From: Pseudoduganella guangdongensis
Lineage (GTDB): Bacteria > Pseudomonadota > Gammaproteobacteria > Burkholderiales > Burkholderiaceae_D
NCBI RefSeq assembly: GCF_009857475.1
Contig: NZ_WWCJ01000011.1
Coordinates: 1 to 64,000 of the forward strand
Reading direction: 5' to 3'
Length of the DNA: 64,000 bases
Each line of letters opens with the position of its first letter. The stretch's first letter is position 1. The translations under genes and the position numbers were made by a program. This document shows positions 40,052 through 47,782 of this stretch, piece by piece. The notes under the pieces are model-generated. The model ran no database searches. It worked only from the letters and a program-made list of their open reading frames with translations, and was not told where the DNA came from.

Positions 40052-40885
40052 ATGTCCGTTGACCATTACGAGAATTTCCCCGTCGCCTCCATCCTCATGC
40101 CGCGCCGCCTGCGCCCGGCGGTGGAAGCGATCTACGCCTTCGCCCGCAGCGCCGACGATATCGCCGACGAGGGCGACGCCACGCCCGAACAACGCCTGGC
40201 CGGGCTGAGCGCCTACGAAGAGGCCCTGGGCCGGATTGAACGCGGCGCCGTCGGCAGCAACGGCCCCGAGCCGATGTTCGAACGCCTGGCTGCCGCCATC
40301 GAGCGCCATCAACTGCCGCTGCGCCCCTTCTACGACCTGTTGTCCGCCTTCAAGCAAGACGTGGAGGTGTCGCGCTACGCCGATTACGCCACCCTGCTCG
40401 ACTACTGCGCCCGCTCCGCCAACCCGGTCGGCCGCTTGATGCTGCACCTGTATGGCGCCGCCGACGAACAGAATATCCGCGACTCCGACGCCATCTGCTC
40501 CGCCCTGCAAATCATCAATTTCCTGCAGGACGTCGCCATTGACGAGCACAAAGAGCGCATTTACCTGCCAATGGAGGACTTGACGCGCTACGCCCTGTCG
40601 CCGGCCCACCTGTCGCGCCCCGATAACAAGGCGAAATGGCGCGCCATGATGAAATTCCAGGTGGAGCGGGCCCGCGCGCTGATGCTGCAAGGCGCACCGC
40701 TGGCCTGCCGCCTGAAAGGCCGTATCGGACTCGAACTGCGCATGGTGGTGCAAGGCGGCCTGCGCATCCTGGAGGCGATCGAGGAAGTCGATTATGACGT
40801 TTTCCTGCGTCGCCCCAAGCTTGAAAAGCGCGACTGGTTCAAGGTTTTCTGGCGCGCGCTTCGGATGCGCCGCACTTCCCTATAA
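40052..40885 (+). CDS. hpnC: Squalene synthesis protein HpnC (hydroxysqualene synthase)
   Basis: A 277-residue trans-isoprenyl diphosphate synthase fold protein. The first Asp-rich motif is S-A-D35-D36-I-A-D39-E and the second is in NFLQDVAIDEHKERIYLP. In the bacterial three-enzyme route HpnD makes presqualene diphosphate from two farnesyl diphosphates, HpnC converts it to hydroxysqualene and HpnE reduces that to squalene. The N-terminal motif ENFPVASILMPRRLRP is typical of HpnC. ATG at 40052 heads a tight hpnC-hpnD-hpnE run (38-base gap, then an overlap). Confidence 0.95.
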   Translation: MSVDHYENFPVASILMPRRLRPAVEAIYAFARSADDIADEGDATPEQRLAGLSAYEEALGRIERGAVGSNGPEPMFERLAAAIERHQLPLRPFYDLLSAFKQDVEVSRYADYATLLDYCARSANPVGRLMLHLYGAADEQNIRDSDAICSALQIINFLQDVAIDEHKERIYLPMEDLTRYALSPAHLSRPDNKAKWRAMMKFQVERARALMLQGAPLACRLKGRIGLELRMVVQGGLRILEAIEEVDYDVFLRRPKLEKRDWFKVFWRALRMRRTSL

Positions 40886-40923
40886 AATAGCGCCTTTGTC
40901 AGCATTACCCACGCCATAAGAAT

Positions 40924-41757
40924 ATGTCCCCCGACGAATACTGCCAGCAGAAGGCCGCCGCCAGCGGTTCCAGTTTCTACTACAGCTTCCTGTTCCTGCC
41001 ACCGGAACGCCGCCGCGCGATCACGGCGCTGTACGCCTTTTGCCGCGAGGTCGACGACACCGTGGACGAATGCAGCGACGAATCGCTGGCCCGCATCAAG
41101 CTGGCCTGGTGGCGCAACGAGATCGCCCAGATGTACCAGGGCCAGCAAAGCCACCCAGTGACCCAGGCCCTGCAGCCGCACATTGCCGTGTATGACCTGA
41201 AGCAGGAGCATATGCAGGCCATCATCGACGGCATGGAAATGGACCTGAACCAGACCCGCTACCTCGATTACGCCGGCCTGTCGAAGTACTGCTGGCACGT
41301 GGCAAGCGTGGTCGGCATCCTGTCCGCCTCGATTTTCGGCGTGACGCGCCCGGAAACGCTGCAGTACGCGGAAAAACTGGGCCACGCCTTCCAGCTGACC
41401 AACATCATCCGCGACGTGGGCGAAGACGCCCGCAAAGGCCGGATTTACCTGCCGGTGAATGAACTGCAGCAGTTCAACGTGACCGCGGCCGACCTGCTGA
41501 ACGCACGCGAAACCGAAAATTTCGCCAAATTGATGCAATTCCAGGTCGCGCGCGCGCAAAAAGCCTACGACGAAGCGTTCGCCCTGCTGCCGAAAGAAGA
41601 CCGCCGCGCCCAGCGCCCTGGCCTGATCATGGCAGCCATTTACCGCACCCTGCTCAACGAGATCGAGGACGATGGCTACCACGTCCTCAAGCAACGCATT
41701 TCGCTGACGCCGATCCGCAAACTGTGGCTGGCGTGGAAGACCTGGGTTCGTGGCTAA
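40924..41757 (+). CDS. hpnD: Presqualene diphosphate synthase HpnD
   Basis: A 277-residue paralogue of HpnC in the same fold. The first Asp-rich motif is DDTVDE (44-49) and the second is in TNIIRDVGEDARKGRIYLP. It also has FYYSFLFLPPERRRAI and YCWHVASVVGILSASIFG. It should join two farnesyl diphosphates to presqualene diphosphate at the membrane. Phytoene synthases share the fold, but the presence of HpnC and HpnE on either side settles the assignment. Its last 8 bases overlap the hpnE start. Confidence 0.95.
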   Translation: MSPDEYCQQKAAASGSSFYYSFLFLPPERRRAITALYAFCREVDDTVDECSDESLARIKLAWWRNEIAQMYQGQQSHPVTQALQPHIAVYDLKQEHMQAIIDGMEMDLNQTRYLDYAGLSKYCWHVASVVGILSASIFGVTRPETLQYAEKLGHAFQLTNIIRDVGEDARKGRIYLPVNELQQFNVTAADLLNARETENFAKLMQFQVARAQKAYDEAFALLPKEDRRAQRPGLIMAAIYRTLLNEIEDDGYHVLKQRISLTPIRKLWLAWKTWVRG

Positions 41758-43078
41758 GCGCTTTGCGGTGGTTGGCGGCGGCTGGGCCGGATTCAGCGCC
41801 GCCGTCGAACTGGCGCGCAGCGGCCACCAGGTCACCGTCTTCGAAGGTGCACGCACAGTGGGCGGCCGCGCGCGCCGGGTTGATATCGACGGCCGCGTGC
41901 TGGACAACGGCCAGCACATCCTGCTCGGCGCCTACCGCGAAGCCCTGCGGCTGATGCGCCTGGTGGGCGTCGACCTCAACGCCGCCATCCTCAAGCTGCC
42001 CTTGCAGATGCGCTACCCGAACGGCACCGGCATGGACTTCATCGCCCCGCGCCTGCCGGCACCGCTGCACGTCGGCATTGCCCTGCTGCGCGCGCGCGGA
42101 CTGGAACGCGAAGACAAGCTGGCCTTGGCCCGCTTCAGCACCACCGCGCGCTGGATGGGCTGGCGCCTGAACAATGACTGCAGCGTGGCCGAGCTGCTGG
42201 AACGCTTCGAGCAAACCCCAAGGCTGGTGCAACTGATGTGGCGCCCGCTCTGCCTGGCCGCGCTCAATACCCCGCTGGAACACGCCTCGGCCCAGGTCTT
42301 CCTCGCCGTGCTGCGCGACAGCCTCGGCGCCGGCCGCGCCGCCTCCGACATGCTGTTGCCGCGCGTCGACCTCTCCGCGCTCTTCCCCGCCGCCGCCGCC
42401 GCCTGGCTGCAGAAGAAGGGCCACCAAATCCACCTCGGCGCCAAAATAAGCACGCTACAGCCCGGCACTTTATCGACGTGGCTGGTAGGCGAGGCGGAGT
42501 TCGACGGGGTGGTGCTGGCGACTGCGCCGGCCGCAGCGGCCGCCTTGCTGCAGCCGCTGGAGGCGACTGCGGCGCTGGCGGCGCAGCTTGCCGGCCTGGA
42601 ATCGGAGCCGATCACGACCTGCTACCTGCAATACCCCGCTGGCACGCGCCTGGAAACGCCCTTCTACGCGCTGGTGGACGATCCGGCAAGCCGGCGCTAT
42701 GGCCAGTTCGTCTTTGACCGCGGCCAGCTCGACCCGCGGCAGGAGGGCCTGTTCGCGGTGGTGATCAGCGCTGCCAGCGCGGCGGCCGAGCTGCCGCAGG
42801 AGGAACTGGCGGCAGCCCTGGCATCCCAGCTGGCGGCGGATTTGGGCCGGCCGGCGCTGGCGCAGCCGTCCTGGACGCGCGTCATCACCGACAAGCGCGC
42901 CACCTTCGCCTGCACAGCGGGGCTCGAGCGACCCGCCAACGCCACCGCGCTCGATGGCCTGGTCCTGGCCGGCGACTACACCCAGGGCGACTATCCCGCC
43001 ACCCTGGAAATGGCCGTGCGCAGCGGCGTCCAGGCGGCCAAACTCCTGGCCGGGGCCGCCCGCCGCAGCAGGGCGTGA
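41750..43078 (+). CDS. hpnE: Hydroxysqualene dehydroxylase HpnE
   Basis: A 442-residue FAD-dependent amine-oxidase-type enzyme that reduces hydroxysqualene to squalene. GTG at 41750 lies within the end of hpnD (8-base overlap), which implies coupling. The N-terminal dinucleotide motif is VVGGGWAGFSAAVELARSG (7-25), followed by GARTVGGRARRVDIDG and DNGQHILLGAY, the HpnE hallmark. The C-terminal FAD motif is LDGLVLAGDYTQGDYPATLE. Squalene could feed hopanoid or other triterpene synthesis, but no squalene-hopene cyclase is in this window. Confidence 0.95.
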   Translation: MAKRFAVVGGGWAGFSAAVELARSGHQVTVFEGARTVGGRARRVDIDGRVLDNGQHILLGAYREALRLMRLVGVDLNAAILKLPLQMRYPNGTGMDFIAPRLPAPLHVGIALLRARGLEREDKLALARFSTTARWMGWRLNNDCSVAELLERFEQTPRLVQLMWRPLCLAALNTPLEHASAQVFLAVLRDSLGAGRAASDMLLPRVDLSALFPAAAAAWLQKKGHQIHLGAKISTLQPGTLSTWLVGEAEFDGVVLATAPAAAAALLQPLEATAALAAQLAGLESEPITTCYLQYPAGTRLETPFYALVDDPASRRYGQFVFDRGQLDPRQEGLFAVVISAASAAAELPQEELAAALASQLAADLGRPALAQPSWTRVITDKRATFACTAGLERPANATALDGLVLAGDYTQGDYPATLEMAVRSGVQAAKLLAGAARRSRA

Positions 43079-43210
43079 GCAGCGTGCCCCGCCTGTCCCC
43101 CGTTTTGGTCGCCTGCTCCCGCATTTCTGCAGCCTGTCGCACGCCGGTGGAGCGCCGCGATCTTGTCCACTACAGTGACAACATGGAGTAAAAGAAGGCT
43201 GGAGTTACTA

Positions 43211-43996
43211 ATGAGCAAGAATGAGTACCTGGACGCATTGAAGAAGGCCCTCGCCGGCTTGCCGCCCGATATCGCGGCCAAGACGATGGCTTACTACGAA
43301 CAGCGTTTCATCGACGAGCTGGCCGCCGGCCGCAGCGAAGCCGAGATCGTGGCCGACCTGGATGAGCCGCGCAAGATCGCCATGACCCTGCGCGCCAGCA
43401 GCCACCAGCAAGCCTTCGAGCAGCACCGCAACCCCGCCAACCTGGCGCGCGTGGTGTTCTCTTTCATCGGCCTGGGCATATTCAACCTGTTCATGGTTGT
43501 GCCGGCGGCTGTATTCTCGGCCCTGCTGATTTCCGTCTATGCCAGCGCTTTCGCCTTCTACATCAGCGGCATTGCCATTACGGCAAGCGGGCTGGCCGGC
43601 GCCAATGAGCTGGTGCTGAGCGGCCCGCTGCGCCACCTGGTCATTTACGACGACGAGGGCGAGCAGGTCGAAGCCCGCATGCAAACCAAGGTCTCGATCA
43701 GCGAGCAAGGCGTGGACATCTTCCAGGAGCCATCCCCCGGCCTGCGCAAGGAATGGGATGAAGCCGCCAGCAAGTCCGAGAAACTGCTGGAAGGCGCGGA
43801 AGCCATGGCCGAAGGCGGCGTCCATATCACCTCCGACCTCGACAGCGAGTCGCGCGCCACACAGGCCGTGGTCGGCATCGGCCTGGTCTTGCTCGGCATC
43901 CTGCTGACGCTGGCCAGCATCGTGGTCACCAAATACTCGCTGATCGGACTGAAACGCTACATCCAGATGAACGCTTCGCTGCTGCGCGGCGCGTGA
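43211..43996 (+). CDS. DUF1700/HAAS domain membrane protein
   Basis: A 261-residue membrane protein. ATG at 43211 is chosen for the GGAG 7 bases upstream and the family start MSKNEYLDALKKALAGLP; the frame is open to 43163. Residues 1-75 form the helical HAAS domain (YYEQRFIDELAAGRSEAEIVADLDEPRKIA). Hydrophobic spans lie at about 92-150 (two or three helices) and 222-245. HAAS proteins usually sit beside a PadR-type repressor and a DUF4097/DUF2807 protein and are thought to signal at the membrane; here no padR gene is found. The next gene starts 11 bases later and encodes the DUF2807 partner. Confidence 0.85.
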   Translation: MSKNEYLDALKKALAGLPPDIAAKTMAYYEQRFIDELAAGRSEAEIVADLDEPRKIAMTLRASSHQQAFEQHRNPANLARVVFSFIGLGIFNLFMVVPAAVFSALLISVYASAFAFYISGIAITASGLAGANELVLSGPLRHLVIYDDEGEQVEARMQTKVSISEQGVDIFQEPSPGLRKEWDEAASKSEKLLEGAEAMAEGGVHITSDLDSESRATQAVVGIGLVLLGILLTLASIVVTKYSLIGLKRYIQMNASLLRGA

Positions 43997-44007
43997 AAGG
44001 AAGGACC

Positions 44008-44823
44008 ATGAATTTCCGTTCCCTGTTCAAGATCGGCCTCGGCATGGCGCTGCTGGCGGTGCTGCTGACCGCCGTGTCCTACAGCATGTTGCGGGTCCAG
44101 GGCGCCGCCAATCCCACCAGCGTCGCCGGCCGTACCGCCCGCACCGAGGTGCGCGAAGTGGCCGCCACCACCTCCACCGTGGAGCTGGTCGGCCCGATCG
44201 ACCTGCGCCTGCGCCAGGGCGACATCCCTTCGCTCAAGGTGCGTGGCGAGCAGCGCCTGCTGGGCAATATCGCCACTGAGCAGCAAGGCAATACCCTGCG
44301 CATCGGCTCCAAAGGCCTGCTGCTGCATCCGCGCCGCCCGATTGAAGTCGAACTTGTGCTGCCATCCCTGAATGAGCTGGTGATCAACGGCAGCGGCGAC
44401 AGCACGGTTAATGGGTTCAGCGGCGAGCACCTGAGCGTGCAGTTGCAAGGCTCGGGCAACCTGACCTTCAATGGCCGCTATAAACAGGTGGAAGCCGGCG
44501 TGCACGGCAGCGGTGACCTGAACCTGAACACCGGCCAGGGTGATCGCGTAACGCTCGAAATGGTGGGTTCGGGAGCCATCACGTCCAGCGGCAGCTGCAA
44601 GGAGCTGACCGCCGACCTGACCGGTTCCGGTGACCTGAACGCGCAGCACCTGGCCTCCGACAAAGTGACCGTTACCCTGCAGGGCTCCGGCACCACCAAT
44701 GTCTTTGCGCGCCAGTCGGCGGATGTGACGATGAAGGGTTCCGGCGACATCCGCGTGTACGGCAACCCGAACGACCGCAATGTGAGCCGCAGCGGCTCAG
44801 GCGGCGTGAGCTGGGTTCACTAA
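44008..44823 (+). CDS. DUF2807 (head GIN domain) exported protein
   Basis: A 271-residue exported or membrane-anchored protein of unknown function. ATG at 44008 follows GAAAGGAAGG; the five codons before it, from a GTG, are discarded. A hydrophobic N-terminal anchor (about 6-26) precedes a right-handed beta-helix-like region built of repeated GSG turns (INGSGDSTV, LQGSGNLTF, VHGSGDLNL, LTGSGDLNA, MKGSGDIRV), which is the DUF2807 pattern. It is coupled with the HAAS protein upstream. Its last 27 bases overlap the 3' end of the convergent flavoprotein gene. Confidence 0.88.
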   Translation: MNFRSLFKIGLGMALLAVLLTAVSYSMLRVQGAANPTSVAGRTARTEVREVAATTSTVELVGPIDLRLRQGDIPSLKVRGEQRLLGNIATEQQGNTLRIGSKGLLLHPRRPIEVELVLPSLNELVINGSGDSTVNGFSGEHLSVQLQGSGNLTFNGRYKQVEAGVHGSGDLNLNTGQGDRVTLEMVGSGAITSSGSCKELTADLTGSGDLNAQHLASDKVTVTLQGSGTTNVFARQSADVTMKGSGDIRVYGNPNDRNVSRSGSGGVSWVH

Positions 44824-46017
44824 GTAGCGCAGCACATCCCTGCCGGCGGCCAGGCCGCTGGCAAAGCACGCCGTCAGCAAATAGCCGCCGGTCGGCGCTT
44901 CCCAATCGAGCATCTCGCCCGCCACGAAGGTGCCGGGCAAGGCCTTCAGCATCGTTCCCTGCAGCGCCTCGAAACGGACCCCGCCCGCACTGCTGATCGC
45001 TTCGTCGATCGGGCGCGGCGCGTGCAGGATGACCGGCAGCGCCTTCAGGGTGGCGGCCACGCGCAGCGGGTCGTGGAACGCCTCTTTGTCCAGCACTTCG
45101 TGCAGCAATCCGATTTTCACGCCTTTGATATTCACCCGGCTTTGCAGGAAGCTCGACATCGAGCGCGAGCCGCGCGGGTGCGACAGCTCTTGCTGCAGGC
45201 GCTCCAGCGGCCAATCCGGCAGCAGGTCGAGTTCAATGGTGGCGCGGCCTTCGGCGGCGATGCGGTCGCGGATGCCGGCGGAGACGGCATAGATCAGGCT
45301 GCCCTCCACCCCGCTGGCGGTGATCACCAGCTGGCCTTTGCGGGCGCCGATGGCCACCGTGGTCAAAGGCTGGCCGGCGTATTTGGCGGAAAAATGCTCG
45401 CTCCAGCGCGCGTCGAAACCGCAGTTGGCCGGCACCAGCGGCGCCACCTCAACGCCGTGCTGCGCCAGCAAGGTTTGCCAGGCGCCATCCGAACCAAGAC
45501 GCGCCCAGCTCGCGCCGCCCAGGGCCAGTACGGTGGCTGCCGGGCGCACGATGTGCTCCCCGTCCGGCGCCGCGATGCGCAGCGCGCCGTCGCCGGTCAA
45601 GCCCAGCCAGCGATGGCGCTGGTGGAAATGCACGCCGCTTTCACGCAGCCGGTGCAACCAGGCGCGCAGCATGGGCGCGGCCTTCATCTCGGTCGGGAAG
45701 ACGCGGCCGGAAGTACCGACAAACGTATCGATGCCCAAACCGTGTACCCAGCCGCGCAAATCGTCCGGTGTAAAGGCGTCCAGCATGGGGCGCAAGACGC
45801 CGGCGCGGCTGCCGTAGCGCGCCATAAACTGCTCATACGGTTCGGCATGCGTGATGTTCATGCCGCCGCGACCGGCCAGCAGGAACTTGCGGCCGACCGA
45901 CGGCATGGCGTCGTAAACCGCGACGCGCACGCCTGCCGCGGCCATGACTTCCGCCGCCATCAGCCCGGCGGGGCCGCCGCCGATGACGGCTACACATTGT
46001 TCGTGATTACTCTCCAT
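44797..46017 (-). CDS. NAD(P)/FAD-dependent flavoprotein, BaiN/HI0933 family
   Basis: A 406-residue flavoprotein of unknown physiological role. The FAD-binding motif VIGGGPAGLMAAEVMAAAG is at 10-28, followed by KFLLAGRGGMNITHAEP, the family signature, and a C-terminal FAD segment PGTFVAGEMLDWEAPTGGYL. The length and the EPYEQFMARYG segment match the subgroup named 'TIGR03862 family flavoprotein', as I recall it. Relatives include a bile-acid-related reductase, but that function should not be transferred. The start overlaps the upstream GGDEF-like gene by 28 bases and the 3' end overlaps the convergent DUF2807 gene. Confidence 0.88.
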   Translation of the reverse strand: MESNHEQCVAVIGGGPAGLMAAEVMAAAGVRVAVYDAMPSVGRKFLLAGRGGMNITHAEPYEQFMARYGSRAGVLRPMLDAFTPDDLRGWVHGLGIDTFVGTSGRVFPTEMKAAPMLRAWLHRLRESGVHFHQRHRWLGLTGDGALRIAAPDGEHIVRPAATVLALGGASWARLGSDGAWQTLLAQHGVEVAPLVPANCGFDARWSEHFSAKYAGQPLTTVAIGARKGQLVITASGVEGSLIYAVSAGIRDRIAAEGRATIELDLLPDWPLERLQQELSHPRGSRSMSSFLQSRVNIKGVKIGLLHEVLDKEAFHDPLRVAATLKALPVILHAPRPIDEAISSAGGVRFEALQGTMLKALPGTFVAGEMLDWEAPTGGYLLTACFASGLAAGRDVLRYLVNPAHAA

Positions 46018-46601
46018 AGGGGCTGCATTGTAGTCGATCTTGGGGGATCGGCTGCCAGCACATCGCGGCCGTGGCGCGCGGCGCGCCGCGCCAGCGCGTC
46101 GAGCGCCCAGATGCGCGCGCTGCGCGCATTCATCTCCTGCCGATAGAAGCAGAATCGATTGCCGCCCAGGCTCAGCGCCTGCGCCATGGCCACATGAGCG
46201 GCGCGCAGCACGGCCGCGCTGTCGCGCCCATCGCCGGCCAGGGCGATGCCGATGCTGGCGCTGGTCGCGACATTGTCGTTATGCCAGGGCATCGGCCGCT
46301 TGACCGCCTCCAGTACGCGCTCGGCCAGCCCCAGCACGTCCTCTTCCCGGGCCAGGCCGGGAATGATTACAGCAAACTGGCAACCTAGCAGGCGCGTCAT
46401 GCTTTCGCCAGGCTGCAGGACGCGGGCCAGCGCCGTCGCCACATGCGAGAGCAGCGCGCTGCACGCCTGGGGGCCGTGGCTGATTTTAATGCCGCTGTAA
46501 CGGTCGATGGTGAGCACCAGCACGGCGGCCGTGTGCTCGCTGCTATGCGCCGCGGCCAGCACCTGGCCCAGGCGGTCATGGAAAAGTGCGATGGGTTCCA
46601 T
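45990..46601 (-). CDS. Degenerate GGDEF domain protein
   Basis: A 203-residue cytoplasmic protein with the diguanylate cyclase fold but no active site: GGDEF is replaced by LGCQF (72-76, in MTRLLGCQFAVIIPG), and the metal-binding Asp region reads LTIDRYSGIKISHG. Later family marks remain (SASIGIALAGDG, AMAQALSLGGNRFCFY). It is therefore unlikely to make c-di-GMP and may act as a binding or interaction module. ATG at 46601 is 4 bases after the upstream stop; a TTG at 46625 is possible but weaker. The C-terminal 30 residues (from about position 160) lie outside the domain and are Arg/Ala-rich. Confidence 0.75.
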   Translation of the reverse strand: MEPIALFHDRLGQVLAAAHSSEHTAAVLVLTIDRYSGIKISHGPQACSALLSHVATALARVLQPGESMTRLLGCQFAVIIPGLAREEDVLGLAERVLEAVKRPMPWHNDNVATSASIGIALAGDGRDSAAVLRAAHVAMAQALSLGGNRFCFYRQEMNARSARIWALDALARRAARHGRDVLAADPPRSTTMQPLWRVITNNV

Positions 46602-46605
46602 AAGC

Positions 46606-47370
46606 TCAATCCAGGTAGGGGACAAAATCGAAGGCGCTGAGGATGCCGTTTACTTGCGCCGACAGGCAGAAAGCAAAAAAACTGCGCGCAATGCCGAGCG
46701 GCGGCTCTTTGCTGACGAGCGTGAGTGAGCGGCAAATCGGGTAGCTGCCATTGCGGATATTGGCCATGCAGGCCGAGACGCCCGAAACCGGCAGCAGCCG
46801 GATCGACACGCCCTGCGCTATGGCGCGTTCCGCCGCGCCGATCGAAACGAATGAGATGGCGTTCTCGCAGGAAGCCACTACCGCCATGCGTTCGATATCC
46901 GATTCAACGGCAGCGTTAGGCTTGAAGGTATCGAGCGGCTGGCGCAGGAAGCGCGCCAGCAAGGCGTTGGACGCACTGCCCGGCTGGGCGGCGACGACAT
47001 GGAAGGCATCCATGCGGCCGCTGAAGATGGCCTGCAGCTGTTCGAAGTCCAGCGGCTCCATCGGGTTCTCGGTGTGCACCACCACCCCCAGGCCATCGCG
47101 CGCAATCGGTATGCCATACAGGTCGTGCTCACCCGGCGCCAGGGCACGCGACAGCATGGCGATGTGTGCATGGCCGGCGCGCACCTCTTCCAGGCCGCGC
47201 AGGGAGCCGCCCAGCTCCACCTCAATCGCAACTTCGGGATGCAGCAAGCGGTACTTGGCCGCTATCTCGCGCAGCAGCGGTCCCATGGTCGTGGAGCCGG
47301 CGATATGCAGGCGCGCTGAATGCAAAAGCGGAGGGACGGAAACCGCGTCCGCCACAAAGACGAAACCCAT
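46606..47370 (-). CDS. PstS-like substrate-binding protein without clear signal peptide
   Basis: A 254-residue periplasmic-binding-protein-like domain of the phosphate type (PBP_like_2). Seen: the anion-site loop LHIAGSTTMGPLLREIAAKY (about 21-40), VEIAIEVELGG-like region then VRAGHAHIAMLSRAL, and NPMEPLDFEQLQAIFSGRMD. ATG at 47370 follows AAGGAGAG. Unlike transport PstS proteins it lacks a convincing N-terminal signal peptide: only MGFVFVADAVSV precedes the domain. No pstCAB genes are nearby. It forms a tight operon with the degenerate GGDEF gene and a flavoprotein gene, so a sensing role is as likely as transport. Confidence 0.8.
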   Translation of the reverse strand: MGFVFVADAVSVPPLLHSARLHIAGSTTMGPLLREIAAKYRLLHPEVAIEVELGGSLRGLEEVRAGHAHIAMLSRALAPGEHDLYGIPIARDGLGVVVHTENPMEPLDFEQLQAIFSGRMDAFHVVAAQPGSASNALLARFLRQPLDTFKPNAAVESDIERMAVVASCENAISFVSIGAAERAIAQGVSIRLLPVSGVSACMANIRNGSYPICRSLTLVSKEPPLGIARSFFAFCLSAQVNGILSAFDFVPYLD

Positions 47371-47526
47371 TGCGACTCTCCTTGCAAGAAAGGAAATAAG
47401 CCGCAGGGAGGGGGCGACGGGATTTTAGAGGGGAAACGTGCGCGGCAGGTTTGGGCCGCACAGTTCCAAGTATATGCCGATGGCGCGCCAGGTCAACAGT
47501 AGCCGGCGCGCTGTTGCGAGGAGGTC

Positions 47527-47781
47527 TTAACCGCCTGTCACTGGTGGGAAAAAGGCAATTTCATCGCCAGCCGCCACGGGCGCAGCGGCGTCGCACATGC
47601 GCTGGTTGCTGGCCATGCGCAGGGCGCGCCCTTCCGCCAGAGCTCCGGCCCAGGGTTCGCCGCGCCCAATCAGCCAGGCGCGCACGGCGCCGACAGTGGC
47701 CACGCCATCCGGCAGGACGACGGTTTCGCCGCTGCCGAGCGCCTCGCGCACACTGGCAAAATACTTAAGATTGATCTGCAT
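47527..47781 (-). CDS. moaD: Molybdopterin synthase sulfur-carrier subunit MoaD
   Basis: An 84-residue ubiquitin-fold protein that carries sulfur as a C-terminal thiocarboxylate for molybdopterin synthesis. It ends in GG (FFPPVTGG), as required, and starts INLKYFASVREALG. It follows moeA by 1 base. The catalytic partner moaE, which usually comes next in related genomes, is not found here; the downstream gene is the PstS-like one after 156 bases. Confidence 0.95.
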   Translation of the reverse strand: MQINLKYFASVREALGSGETVVLPDGVATVGAVRAWLIGRGEPWAGALAEGRALRMASNQRMCDAAAPVAAGDEIAFFPPVTGG

Positions 47782-47782
47782 A

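Noticed and set aside
40924-41757. Phytoene synthase (carotenoid pathway)
   Set aside because: The fold is shared, but flanking hpnC and hpnE with their specific motifs make squalene synthesis the right reading; no crtI or crtE is present.
46606-47370. Phosphate ABC transporter binding protein PstS for uptake
   Set aside because: There is no signal peptide and no pstCAB or phoU nearby. I kept it as a PstS-like domain of unknown role.
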